Positions 54,615 through 63,564 of a stretch of DNA of 64,000 nucleotides are shown here, one piece after another. Made by a program: the position numbers and the translations under genes. Source of the stretch: an uncultured Cytophagales bacterium (lineage in GTDB: Bacteria > Bacteroidota > Bacteroidia > Cytophagales > Thermonemataceae); assembly GCA_937911505.1 (NCBI GenBank), contig CALEMF010000076.1, forward strand, positions 1 through 64,000. Direction: 5' to 3'. Under the pieces are notes generated by a model. It did no database searches and was not told the DNA's origin. It saw only the letters and a list, made by a program, of their open reading frames with translations. Positions within the stretch are counted from its first letter, which is position 1. The number at the start of each line of letters is the position of its first letter.

Positions 54615-56331
54615 CTTGAAAACGACATTTTTCTTTAAACCATTGATTTTTTACTGCTTCTTGGGCAGTCATATCGTGTATAATTTTTCCTTCTTCCATC
54701 CCGATGGCTCTGTCACAGCGCTTCACGATAGAAAGATCATTGCTGACTATAAGTAGGGTAACCTCTTCTTTGGCCACCAACTTCTTTACAAACCTGAGTT
54801 TTTCTAAATGAGAGAGCCTTCCGTGGACGTCTTCCCACAGCAGTAACTTCTTATTACCCAGCAATCCGCGTGACCATAAGATCTGTTGTTCAGCGCGCTT
54901 AGGAAGCCTTTTATCTCCAGGAACGAGCATTTTTCGATAACCCAACTGATTCGTATCGAGGTAAGCTTGTAAGCCTGTTTCTTTTACTACTTCTCTGATC
55001 TCTTCAAAAGTAGCTTTCCAGTCGCCAATACGGATGTTGTCTTCGAGTGTCCCCGCAAAAATACTTTGTGTAGCCATGCAGTCGCCCATCTCTTTTCTTA
55101 GCAAGGCAATATCTAGGTCTTTGAGCGGTAAATCATTCAGGAGGATATTTCCTTCGTAGGTGTCATACCATCCTGCAATCAATTGAAGCAGCATCGTCTT
55201 TCCTGCATCAGCAGGGCCCGCAATGGCCACTTTCTCTCCTGCTTGAATATCAAGATTGAGCGCTTGTAGAAAGTAATGGTCTTCTTGTTTAAGGGAGGTA
55301 TCTTTCAATTTAATAGCAATTCCTTTGGTCGGGTCAATAGATTTATCTCCACAAAGAAAGCCTTCTAGCGGTATGTCAGTGACAGCCGCTAGCTTTTCTA
55401 CCCCAATGAGTACGTCGTAGATCGTCTCGATGGTAGATATGAGCTTTTCTACTGCGCCGATAAGGAGAATAATAACAATCTCAGCCGCTACAAACTGGCC
55501 AATATTCATCTCTTGTTCGAACACCAAATAGGCGCCAATCACCAGTAGCCCAGCAGAGATAAGTGTCTTGAAAGCAATGGCCAGCGAAAACTGCCCTACA
55601 ATAATTCTAAAGTGTGCTTGACGTGCCTTGAGGTAAGCCGTAGTAAAGTAATCATTTTGTTTGAGTGGAAAGTCAATGTCAGGATGCATCTTGAACGTCT
55701 CTACATTGCGTGCTAACTCTTCCAGCCAAGCAGCCGTCTCGTATTTGTGATGTGATTCCTTTAAGCTGATTTGTATTCCTCTAGGTCCCGTGTAGGCTAC
55801 CACTAAGAAGATCATTAATAACAGTATGACCGAAAAGATGATAAAAAAGGGATGATAGAAAGAGAGGAGGAGCAACCCAAAAATGATCTGAATAGCGCCA
55901 GTAGAAAAATCAATTAGTACTTTTCCCAATCCCTTTTGTACAGTCAGGGTGTCGAAGAAGCGGTTGATCAGCTCTGGCAGATAGTTGCCTCTAAGGTGAT
56001 CTAACTTAAAGCGTGGAATTCTATAAGCAAACTCAAAGGAAGTTTTGCTGTAAATCTTTTCTTGTAGCAGCTCTGTGACGATCAGTTGGCGTACCTGTAA
56101 AACCCCTGAAATAGCTACCCCTGCAATGACTAATACTACTAATAGTATCCAAGAGGAACTTACCGCCCCGCCTACAATCAAATTGATGATGGCTTGAATC
56201 CCCAAGGGTAAGGTAAGACTTACAAGACCTGCAAAAATACCGTAGATATAGATGATTACTACCAACTCTTTCTCCGGAAGTAGTAACTTTATGAATCGTT
56301 TAAGCGGTGATATATTACTGCTAGTAGCCAT
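54607..56331 (-). CDS. ABC exporter (membrane plus nucleotide-binding domain) with degenerate catalytic motifs
   Basis: A 574-residue half transporter with six transmembrane helices (residues ~25-300) and a nucleotide-binding domain. Walker A is recognisable (GPADAGKT, 372-379), as is the Q-loop (TQSIFAGTLEDNI). The ABC signature is replaced (RLPKRAEQQ at 475-483 instead of LSGGQ), Walker B is LLLWED at 496-501 (no canonical Asp-Glu pair), and the H-loop His is Asn531 (VSNDLSIVKR). ATP hydrolysis is therefore doubtful, although the dimer fold seems retained. No peptidase domain. Its partner is the HlyD protein overlapping at the 3' end; a regulatory or structural export role, or a partner ATPase elsewhere, should be considered. 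Confidence 0.85.
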   Translation of the reverse strand: MATSSNISPLKRFIKLLLPEKELVVIIYIYGIFAGLVSLTLPLGIQAIINLIVGGAVSSSWILLVVLVIAGVAISGVLQVRQLIVTELLQEKIYSKTSFEFAYRIPRFKLDHLRGNYLPELINRFFDTLTVQKGLGKVLIDFSTGAIQIIFGLLLLSFYHPFFIIFSVILLLMIFLVVAYTGPRGIQISLKESHHKYETAAWLEELARNVETFKMHPDIDFPLKQNDYFTTAYLKARQAHFRIIVGQFSLAIAFKTLISAGLLVIGAYLVFEQEMNIGQFVAAEIVIILLIGAVEKLISTIETIYDVLIGVEKLAAVTDIPLEGFLCGDKSIDPTKGIAIKLKDTSLKQEDHYFLQALNLDIQAGEKVAIAGPADAGKTMLLQLIAGWYDTYEGNILLNDLPLKDLDIALLRKEMGDCMATQSIFAGTLEDNIRIGDWKATFEEIREVVKETGLQAYLDTNQLGYRKMLVPGDKRLPKRAEQQILWSRGLLGNKKLLLWEDVHGRLSHLEKLRFVKKLVAKEEVTLLIVSNDLSIVKRCDRAIGMEEGKIIHDMTAQEAVKNQWFKEKCRFQDA

Positions 56332-56613
56332 CTAGTTTTTTTGGTAAGGTATCAACCAGTCATTCATTTTTCTTGTACCATCCTGAATAAGTAGCACGAT
56401 CTTGCTTTCCTTTTGATCTTTTAGTACCAACTAACCCTAATCCCTTCTATCAATCCACTTAATACTTATCTCCTTTATCTTGTACTCTCTAGACAACAGT
56501 AGTCTTACAAAAAATCAGTTTTGTTCCACGACCGCAAGAATGTAAAAGCAAGCGCCTTCTCTTTCGACTACTTTTATTTCACGTATTTATTCACTTTTAA
56601 ATAATTTGTAAAA

Positions 56614-57066
56614 ATGGTTACTATTGAAGAAAAACTCACGCTTATGGAGTTAATTGCTGGCTATTGCCTCGCTTCTGACAACAAAGATGTACAAGCGCAC
56701 ATCGCCTACTATGCTGAGGAAGGTTACATTACAGGCGGTATGACTACCAGCCCTAAGAAGGATGCTATGGCAGAAGAGCTAGCCGAGATCTTTGCGATGG
56801 AAGGTACACTCAAGAGGCACCTTGCTATGAATCACCAATTCAAAAAAGTGGGAAATGAGATTCATGTAGATTATCTACTACTTGTAGTAGAGGGAGAGCA
56901 ACTACCTGAGGTGATTGCCACTGCTATGACACACGATGAATTCATCCAAGAAAAGGGCACTTGGAAGATCAAACTCCATCGCAACGTGATCGACCCAGCT
57001 ATGTTCAACCTTATGAAAAAATGGGAAGAGGAAGGGAAAGCCGCCTTAGACTTTAATGAAGGCTAA
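56614..57066 (+). CDS. SnoaL/NTF2-like protein
   Basis: A 150-residue protein of the NTF2-like superfamily: an N-terminal helix (TLMELIAGYCLASDNKD), the shared YYAEEGYITGGM segment, then HLAMNHQFKKVGNEIHVDYL and a final strand TWKIKLHRNVID. In these small cones the cavity either binds a ligand or holds a dehydratase/isomerase site; no catalytic Asp/His pair can be assigned. Monocistronic, followed by a terminator. Confidence 0.85.
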   Translation: MVTIEEKLTLMELIAGYCLASDNKDVQAHIAYYAEEGYITGGMTTSPKKDAMAEELAEIFAMEGTLKRHLAMNHQFKKVGNEIHVDYLLLVVEGEQLPEVIATAMTHDEFIQEKGTWKIKLHRNVIDPAMFNLMKKWEEEGKAALDFNEG

Positions 57067-57082
57067 TATTCCTAAATTTCTT

Positions 57083-57130
57083 AAAGCCCTATTCGGGTGG
57101 TTTGAGCCAACCATCTGGATAGGGCTTTTA
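57083..57130 (+). terminator. Terminator after the SnoaL-like gene
   Basis: AAAGCCCTAT...ATAGGGCTTTT with an inner GGTGG/CCAACC pairing, 17 bases after the stop codon. The 3' T run is TTTT followed by a few bases and TTTTT. Confidence 0.7.
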
Positions 57131-57166
57131 GGTACTTTTTAATGAATAGTTTTAAACGATTTCTTC

Positions 57167-57922
57167 TTACGGCTGTAGTCTTATCCCAAAAGTAAGTACT
57201 TGTATATCTGGGACATTGCCCTCTTCAAAAAGAGGGGTCACATCATACTTAACAAATAAGTTCACCTGTTTATAGCCTACGAGCGCTTGTAATCCGACTC
57301 TAAAAGGATTTAACTCGAAATCACTAAAGCTTTTGTTTTTCCGCGTAATTCCCTCTTCATCTTCAAATCTGATTTTAGAGTAACTACTTACTACATAGCT
57401 CGCATAACCTCCCAACCCTACCTGCCAAGTAGATTCATTGTCTTTCCTAAACTGGTAATGAGCCATCAATGGCACGCCTATCTGCACACTAGTAAGCTTA
57501 TTACGACTCAGCTCAAAGCCATTCTCAACGAAAGCATTGCCTTCATCAGTAGCCACTAGGTACTCGTCAGCATCAAAGCGGAAATTATTCCAAGTGCCTT
57601 CTATGCCTATCTGTATCGCCCACCAACTTTCTTCTCCGCCTACGCGAAAGCGTTCGTGAAAACCGACCCCTACGTAGCGTGCACTAATCGTACGCAGCGT
57701 ATAAGCATCGGGGACATCTCCTGTGAAAGTATTCAATCCTATTTCAAAGCAAGGTACTGCCTTACGAAGCGGCGGTGGGTCTACTTCTCCGTTGTAGATC
57801 ACATAAAAACGTTCTCCGTTTTTCTTTTTCTTCCAAATGGTATCGTTGGGAACTAAACCATTGGCGTATGATGTAGAGAGGTAAAGGAATAAAAAAATAC
57901 TTATTAAAAATTGTCGCATCAT
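57167..57922 (-). CDS. Outer-membrane beta-barrel-like protein
   Basis: A 251-residue protein with a signal peptide (MMRQFLISIFLFLYLSTSYA) and alternating hydrophobic strands with aromatic ends (YVGVGFHERFRVGGEESWWAI, VQIGVPLMAHYQF, GVLGGYASYVV-like), ending VLTFGIRLQP. The last residue pattern and the strand count (8-10) suggest a small barrel of the PorT/outer-membrane protein beta-barrel type. It might be a porin or a structural barrel; I cannot specify. Confidence 0.7.
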   Translation of the reverse strand: MMRQFLISIFLFLYLSTSYANGLVPNDTIWKKKKNGERFYVIYNGEVDPPPLRKAVPCFEIGLNTFTGDVPDAYTLRTISARYVGVGFHERFRVGGEESWWAIQIGIEGTWNNFRFDADEYLVATDEGNAFVENGFELSRNKLTSVQIGVPLMAHYQFRKDNESTWQVGLGGYASYVVSSYSKIRFEDEEGITRKNKSFSDFELNPFRVGLQALVGYKQVNLFVKYDVTPLFEEGNVPDIQVLTFGIRLQP

Positions 57923-58005
57923 AGCAAAAGCTGGTTATATGAGCCGGTATTCTTTCCTAATTAGAGAGATTCTCACTCACTCATCTAATGATCAAAATGA
58001 AGGTT

Positions 58006-58013
58006 AAATTTGT
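58006..58013 (+). promoter_or_regulatory. Bacteroidota -7 promoter element (TAAATTTG)
   Basis: TAAATTTG matches TAnnTTTG, 28 bases before the ATG of the 694-residue protein. No clear -33 element is visible upstream. Confidence 0.5.
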
Positions 58014-58041
58014 GTAAAAAATACATAGAAAGCAATTTCTT

Positions 58042-60126
58042 ATGGCAGAACAACCCTACCCTTTTCTTTTTCTTAACCATGGCATCATCCAAGAGATTGA
58101 CCAGCTTGAAACCGCCGAAGAAATGTATATTTGGTTTCAGCGGCCAGTTAATCCTGAACAACGCCAAGCCATAGAAGAGGGATGCCCTGCGCCTGTAGCA
58201 GGCTTTTTTAGATGGGCAGAAGAGTTTGTACATTTTGGCAGCGTAGACGATAGCTACGACTGGGGGATTTACTATGAATACACCTCGCCAGAAGAGGTAG
58301 GTATTTTAGAAGATTTCGAACAGGTAGGAAATGAAAAACAAAGAGCTATACAATTAAAGGCGCTACTGGCCTTTTCAGAGCATTTATCGCGTTGGATCAA
58401 TGCAGTACATCAGCTTATTCCAGTAGCTTTTTTTATCGGCCCTGGACAAGTAACCCACTCCAAGTGGAACGACTGGAGCTATGAGCAGGTCGCCACGCAG
58501 GCATTGCCAGTGGTAGAGCGTTACCTAACAAAGCATCCTGAATTCGCCACGATTATCCACGAGGAAGTAACGCTTGGTGCTGGAGAGGAAACAGAGATTA
58601 TTATTGTAGATGTGGAGCGAGAAGAGGATAATGCTGATGAAGACCAAGAAGATTTTGAACGGTATTTTGATTACCTAGAAGAAGAGGGCTATGGCTACCT
58701 AGGTGGCTATACGGGCTCTAAAGAGATGAGAAATAAGGAGATTGCTACCATTCTTCCTTTTATACTCAGCGAACTGCTAGAAGCTTGTATTTATACCTAC
58801 CGACCTAAGAATGACCGCGCGCGCGCACGCATTCTCACACTTATAGAAGTGCTATTCGACTTAGACAATATTCACGAGGCGGTTCATAGCCTTTCTTACG
58901 AGCGAACCCTGATCGATGCCAATGCACAATATATTAAAACGCTGCTTTCTGGCTTAAGAACGCACAAAAAGCAGCAATGGCTAGCGCAGCTTAAGCCTTA
59001 CACACAACTGGCCTATTATGCTAGTTACGCAGCCAACGAGGGTGCTTCCCACGATCTACTTCGCTATGAGCAGCCTTTGGTAAAACTACAAGAATACCTA
59101 GAACGCATTCCGCGCAATCGCAACGGGGCGATTCCGAGTTTACTTACCAACCTTGCTTACCACTTGGTAAAAGTAGCACCGATGTACGCAGAAAAGGAAA
59201 AGAACATGCATCAAGCGTTGCTAGCTGGTCAGATAATGTCGTTGGCTTTTGCGGCAAGTAAAGAGGGAGGTACCTCTCTTGCCGAAGAAGATTACACACA
59301 GGCGGCAAGCTTTTACGAAATAGCGGGTGACTATACTCACATGCTTGAAGTGAGCCTCTCGGGCTATCAAATCCACTCGTACAGCCCAGCCATTGTAGCT
59401 AATATCATTTATGCAGCCTATCAAATAGGCGATGAGGCATTGGCCCAAGCTTATAGTCAGCGTTCAGAAGAGCTGTCTATACAAGATGAACGCCTTTTAC
59501 TCAACCAAACTTTCGTGCTTATCACCAATGCACAATACGCCAAAGCGATTCGCTTTATAGAAGCTTACGAACAGGAAGATCATTTGCTAAGTCCGGCACT
59601 TTACATTCATTTACTACAAGCATTGGTATTTGAGCGTGCCAAGGCAAAGCAGCACATTGAAAAGTTACTTGAAGTGTATCGACAGCCTACTGCTGGTAAA
59701 ATGTATACCACGAATGCTACCTTGACTAATAAATTCGTTTACCTACTTAATGAAGAAAAGCGACATTCAGCCGCTTGGGAAGTCCTAGAGATTTTTAGAA
59801 ATGCGCAAGGCTACATGGAAGCAAGTCTTTACTGTGCTGCTTTGTATACTACTCTTTGTTTAGAAAATATTTCACTACTTTCCCTCCTTCTCAAAGAAGT
59901 AGTGGGTATTTTTGAGAAAAGCCCGCAGTTTTTTGATGCCGAGCTGGCTACTTATCATAACATAGCCGCCGCCTATGCATTTTTAGGCGATACAAGAAAG
60001 GCTATCAAATTTGTAAGGCTTGCCAAACAAAAAGGGTATCCTTCTTTTGCCCATATGTATAATGATGCTGCTTTGGCCAGCTTACGAGGGAAAATCAGTT
60101 TTGAAAAGCTATTTGTGGACGCCTAG
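58042..60126 (+). CDS. Large cytoplasmic protein with TPR-like repeats, unknown function
   Basis: A 694-residue protein without signal peptide or membrane helix. The N-terminal ~180 residues look like a globular domain (FLFLNHGIIQEIDQLETAEE, WFQRPVNPEQRQAIEEG), followed by an acidic stretch (DVEREEDNADEDQEDFE) and then helical, TPR/HEAT-like repeats to the end (EDYTQAASFYEIAGDYTHML, IYAAYQIGDEALAQAYSQR, YHNIAAAYAFLGDTRKAIKF). It is a single gene with its own -7 box. Possibly a scaffold or chaperone; I do not recognise a family. Confidence 0.7.
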   Translation: MAEQPYPFLFLNHGIIQEIDQLETAEEMYIWFQRPVNPEQRQAIEEGCPAPVAGFFRWAEEFVHFGSVDDSYDWGIYYEYTSPEEVGILEDFEQVGNEKQRAIQLKALLAFSEHLSRWINAVHQLIPVAFFIGPGQVTHSKWNDWSYEQVATQALPVVERYLTKHPEFATIIHEEVTLGAGEETEIIIVDVEREEDNADEDQEDFERYFDYLEEEGYGYLGGYTGSKEMRNKEIATILPFILSELLEACIYTYRPKNDRARARILTLIEVLFDLDNIHEAVHSLSYERTLIDANAQYIKTLLSGLRTHKKQQWLAQLKPYTQLAYYASYAANEGASHDLLRYEQPLVKLQEYLERIPRNRNGAIPSLLTNLAYHLVKVAPMYAEKEKNMHQALLAGQIMSLAFAASKEGGTSLAEEDYTQAASFYEIAGDYTHMLEVSLSGYQIHSYSPAIVANIIYAAYQIGDEALAQAYSQRSEELSIQDERLLLNQTFVLITNAQYAKAIRFIEAYEQEDHLLSPALYIHLLQALVFERAKAKQHIEKLLEVYRQPTAGKMYTTNATLTNKFVYLLNEEKRHSAAWEVLEIFRNAQGYMEASLYCAALYTTLCLENISLLSLLLKEVVGIFEKSPQFFDAELATYHNIAAAYAFLGDTRKAIKFVRLAKQKGYPSFAHMYNDAALASLRGKISFEKLFVDA

Positions 60127-60152
60127 TCGCTTTTATCTAGCTAACTAACTAA

Positions 60153-61124
60153 CTAGAACCAGTCGTTTAGATTTAACTGACTTTCTAGACGTTTCTCCAA
60201 TGCTGTATCCTTTTCTAACTGAGGAAAAAAGTCAAGTCCTGTTTGGGCTTCTACTTGGTCGATGCTAACCGCAAAATCTTGTAATAGTTTATCGTTGTCT
60301 ATTCCCTCATTAGGCATGATGAAGGCGATTCCTTTTAGCGTAGGTTCCTTCATATCGAGTACTACCTTAAAAAATGCCGTGGGTACAGAGATGCTATTTT
60401 GTGTTCCTATCTTTTTATTTTTATCTGCAAAAATAGGCACTGTGATAATATATAGCTGCTCATCGAAACGCACCCAATACCTGATTTGCTCCTCTAGTTC
60501 ACGCCATTTACCTCTGTTAAGAGCAGGGCGCTGTGGACTCATGTTACTCATAAAGAAAGACTCCGACATTGTTTTACGACTGTAAGAGAAGTCGGCTGCA
60601 GGTGCGAGGTGCCCCCTGTCGTAACCAGAGCGAGAGTAGTCAGAGCGTACTGCTGAACCCGTTCTTACGGCAGGATCAGGTCGAAAGTCATCTTGTCTTT
60701 CTGCTCTTTTGGTAAGATTTTGCTTTTCGAGGGTATGCGCTACCCAGCGGGCTTGTTCGTGCGCTTCATCATAAACCAGTGTGTAAGCAGTATGACGCAC
60801 TACTTGGTCGTAATTACCAATAGCGGGTAAGCCGAAATCCTCCGTAGTATTGAGGTTGGTTGTACCTCCATCTTCATTTGTATCGAAAGAGCCGTTACCA
60901 TTGCCTTGGGTTTGTTTTCGTTTCAGGTCAATAAGCAAGTTCGTAAGCTCGCTATCGGGTCCTAGCGTTTTATGGAGTAGTTGGTAAAAAGACTGCTCTG
61001 GTAAGAATATAAAAGCGACTACTCCTACGACAATGGCTAATACCATAAAAGTGAGGGAACGTTTTTGGAAGCGTTGCCACTGTCGCTGTAGACTTGTTTT
61101 ACGACGCCTTCTTTTTCTAGCCAT
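60153..61124 (-). CDS. Membrane-anchored DNA/RNA non-specific endonuclease (NUC1 family)
   Basis: A 323-residue enzyme. The first 25 residues are strongly basic (MARKRRRRKTSLQRQ), then a transmembrane helix (FMVLAIVVGVVAFIFL), a linker, and a beta-beta-alpha-Me nuclease domain with YDRGHLAPAADF (catalytic His172 in DRGH) and FFMSNMSPQRPALNRGKW (Mg2+-binding Asn). NUC1-type nucleases degrade DNA and RNA; the N-in, C-out topology predicted here places the domain in the periplasm. Unlike the usual secreted forms it remains tethered. Monocistronic. Confidence 0.92.
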   Translation of the reverse strand: MARKRRRRKTSLQRQWQRFQKRSLTFMVLAIVVGVVAFIFLPEQSFYQLLHKTLGPDSELTNLLIDLKRKQTQGNGNGSFDTNEDGGTTNLNTTEDFGLPAIGNYDQVVRHTAYTLVYDEAHEQARWVAHTLEKQNLTKRAERQDDFRPDPAVRTGSAVRSDYSRSGYDRGHLAPAADFSYSRKTMSESFFMSNMSPQRPALNRGKWRELEEQIRYWVRFDEQLYIITVPIFADKNKKIGTQNSISVPTAFFKVVLDMKEPTLKGIAFIMPNEGIDNDKLLQDFAVSIDQVEAQTGLDFFPQLEKDTALEKRLESQLNLNDWF

Positions 61125-61253
61125 AGTAGTACAGCGTTAGCACGTTAATTGAGGTGATTTGTTACTTAACAGGTAGTAAACTTACTAGATTTTTTCCTTT
61201 TTTTAAAGCGAGTGATTTACTCCCAAAAGTAAGTTATTCAGCGTAAAGTTTTA

Positions 61254-62024
61254 CTATTTTTTTAAAAATTTCTCCGTTCTACCATCTAGATTTAGGTAAT
61301 AAATACCACGTTTTAGATCGGAGGCATTGACTTGCTTAGCGGTACCTTTTTTTAGGAGTTTTCCATTAGCATCTAAAATCTCATAGGCTACTACCGCCGT
61401 GAAATAAATCTTAGTATTTACATTTTTGGGATAAAACTTAATCTCTACGTTGTTGGCCCTGTAGATAATAGCTTGTGTATAATAGATTTTTCCATTACGC
61501 TCTCCGTACTTTACCCGATATTTATTTAAACCAGCGGTATGTTTTGCTTGTATGGCGTAAGCGCCCGCTTGAGCGCCTATCACTGTTTTAATATTCCTCC
61601 AGTTATTATTGACAAACTTTTCTACATAGTAAGCGCTACTAGCTGACTCACCTTTGGCATGCCAAACAATCCGATCAGCTTCTACCTTGAACTGTGTAAA
61701 CTGGAAGGCAGCGCTTGGTTGAATGGCTCTTGCATTGATGACCTTCGGCTTACAACCTGCCACATATAAAATCTTGATGGTGACGCCTTGGTTGAGTTTT
61801 AGGTAGGATAAGTCAATCTCAAACGAACTCGACTTAGGACTAGAAAGGACTTTTCGGTTATTGACAAATACTTCTTTTGTACAAAAGGATGACTTATTAG
61901 CAGCAAGAGGATTTTGGACGTACAAGTTTTTACCTTGGTAAACACCCTTCAGGATGATCTCCTGTGCTTGTACCTTCCATGCCAATAGTGTCAATATTAA
62001 AACTGATGTAAGTTTTACTTTCAT
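61254..62024 (-). CDS. Secreted protein with a T9SS-like C-terminal end
   Basis: A 256-residue protein with a signal peptide (MKVKLTSVLILTLLAWKVQAQ). The first ~90 mature residues form a beta sandwich (FCTKEVFVNNRKVLSS, FEIDLSYLKLNQGVTIKI), followed by a fibronectin-like segment (YVEKFVNNNWRNIKTVIGAQ). The end (YEILDANGKLLKKGTAKQ, LKRGIYYLNLDG, EKFLKK) resembles a T9SS type A sorting domain, though the usual YPNP start is replaced by FYPKN. No enzyme motif. Confidence 0.75.
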   Translation of the reverse strand: MKVKLTSVLILTLLAWKVQAQEIILKGVYQGKNLYVQNPLAANKSSFCTKEVFVNNRKVLSSPKSSSFEIDLSYLKLNQGVTIKILYVAGCKPKVINARAIQPSAAFQFTQFKVEADRIVWHAKGESASSAYYVEKFVNNNWRNIKTVIGAQAGAYAIQAKHTAGLNKYRVKYGERNGKIYYTQAIIYRANNVEIKFYPKNVNTKIYFTAVVAYEILDANGKLLKKGTAKQVNASDLKRGIYYLNLDGRTEKFLKK

Positions 62025-62131
62025 AAATTCATATGCCGAAGCCTACTATCTCTCAGTTATTTTCTGTAAAAATACACTACAGAAGTCACAGTGACGATTT
62101 TCTTATCAATTGTCAAAAATCTTGCCTATTC

Positions 62132-62190
62132 ACAAAGCTTATAAATATTTAAAAAAATTACAAGCTTTGTAAATCTTATTTGTAAGATTT
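62132..62190. repeat. Two adjacent inverted repeats after the permease gene
   Basis: ACAAAGCTT (62132-62140) pairs with AAGCTTTGT (62162-62170), and AAATCTTA-TTTG-TAAGATTT (62171-62190) forms an 8-bp stem, all within 75 bases downstream of the permease stop codon. A terminator role is possible, but no clear T run follows on the minus strand. Confidence 0.5.
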
Positions 62191-62204
62191 AGAGTAGAAA
62201 TGTA

Positions 62205-63443
62205 TCACTCGAATCGTAAAGATTCAATAGGGTCTAGCTTTGAGGCTTTGTAGGAGGGATAAAACCCTGATAGAATGCCTACTACCACACAAATAGTAAG
62301 CCCTACAACCATCCAAAGCCACGGTACTACAAAGCTTCCCACCCCAATAAGTACAGCCACTAGGTTACCTATCAAGATGCCCAGAATAATGCCAAGTATC
62401 CCCCCTAGCTGACAAATAACAATCGCCTCTATTAGGAACTGTTGTTGTATTCTACGCGGGGTAGCACCCAGCGCCTTTCTAACCCCAATTTCTCTTGTTC
62501 GTTCTGTTACAGATACTAGCATGATATTCATAAGGCCTATCGAAGCCCCAATAATCGTGATAAAACCGATCAGCCCACCGCCTAGTTTTAGGTAGCCTGT
62601 TATTTCTCCAAAGCGATCCGCCAAAGTTTCACTTTTCTTAATTTCAAAAGAGTTGTCTCGCCCTGCTTCATCTCCTCTAATAAGTCTTAAAATACCAGTT
62701 GCTTCCTCCATTGTAGGGGTAAAAGCGGCTGGATTACGCACTTTTACCTGAATATCAAAAGTAGCCCCCTCTTCACTGATCAATAAACGGGCTTGTTCTA
62801 AAGGAATAATCACAATTCGGTCTGCACCACCGCCACCCATATTGCTTCCCTTTTCCTCTAGTACGCCAATTACCTTATACTTTCTTCCCAACAAGGTAAT
62901 CGCCAAGTTGAGGGGATCGCGATTTTCGAAGAGCACTTCAGCAATTTCTTTTCCGATCATGGCTACATTAGCACCATTCTCAAGCTCAAAGCTAGAGAAG
63001 TTTCTCCCATTTTTGAGGGTGTATCCTTCCTTGGCCAAATAGTTTTCATCTCCTCCTACTACCTCTGTATTAGGATTTGTTTTCTCTGACATAAATTTGG
63101 CTTCTGCTGCACCCGTTACCGAGGTAGAGATCGATACAGTTCCTGTAAAAGAGAGTTGTTCTTTAAAACGACTGGCTTCTTGATAGGTGATGGGTGGATA
63201 CAGTTTTTCGTCTCTACTGCCGCGTCTTCTACCAAAACTTTTCCCTTTCTGCACAATGTCGAAAGAATTGGCTCCTAAGTCAGCAAAACTATTGTCAATA
63301 GAGGCTTGTATACTATCTATTGCTGTTAAAATCCCTACCAGAGCGGTAATACCCGTAGCAATAATCGCTGCAGTAATAACCGTTCGTAGGAGGTTCTCTC
63401 TGATGGAGCCAAAAGCAACTCTAATGTTTTCTGAAAAGTTCAT
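62205..63443 (-). CDS. MacB/FtsX-type ABC transporter permease
   Basis: A 412-residue permease with the MacB plan: N-terminal helix after a short cytoplasmic start (VITAAIIATGITALVGILTAI), a large periplasmic domain (residues ~50-280) and three C-terminal helices (GGLIGFITIIGASIGLMNIML, AIVICQLGGILGIILGILIG, LWMVVGLTICVVVGILSGFYP). The loop SVTERTREIGVRKALGATPRRI is diagnostic. Such permeases use a separate LolD/MacB-type ATPase, absent from this window, to drive lipoprotein or peptide transport across the periplasm. It is not next to an ATPase gene, unlike typical operons. Confidence 0.92.
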   Translation of the reverse strand: MNFSENIRVAFGSIRENLLRTVITAAIIATGITALVGILTAIDSIQASIDNSFADLGANSFDIVQKGKSFGRRRGSRDEKLYPPITYQEASRFKEQLSFTGTVSISTSVTGAAEAKFMSEKTNPNTEVVGGDENYLAKEGYTLKNGRNFSSFELENGANVAMIGKEIAEVLFENRDPLNLAITLLGRKYKVIGVLEEKGSNMGGGGADRIVIIPLEQARLLISEEGATFDIQVKVRNPAAFTPTMEEATGILRLIRGDEAGRDNSFEIKKSETLADRFGEITGYLKLGGGLIGFITIIGASIGLMNIMLVSVTERTREIGVRKALGATPRRIQQQFLIEAIVICQLGGILGIILGILIGNLVAVLIGVGSFVVPWLWMVVGLTICVVVGILSGFYPSYKASKLDPIESLRFE

Positions 63444-63564
63444 CTTCTAAATTAAGATAATTTTAGTAAATTTAGGAAAGCACGCAAGAAATTTCTTGCG
63501 TATTGTGAGTCGATTCGGCCATTCATTTTGTTATAACTATCAAATCTTCTTATAACACATAGCT

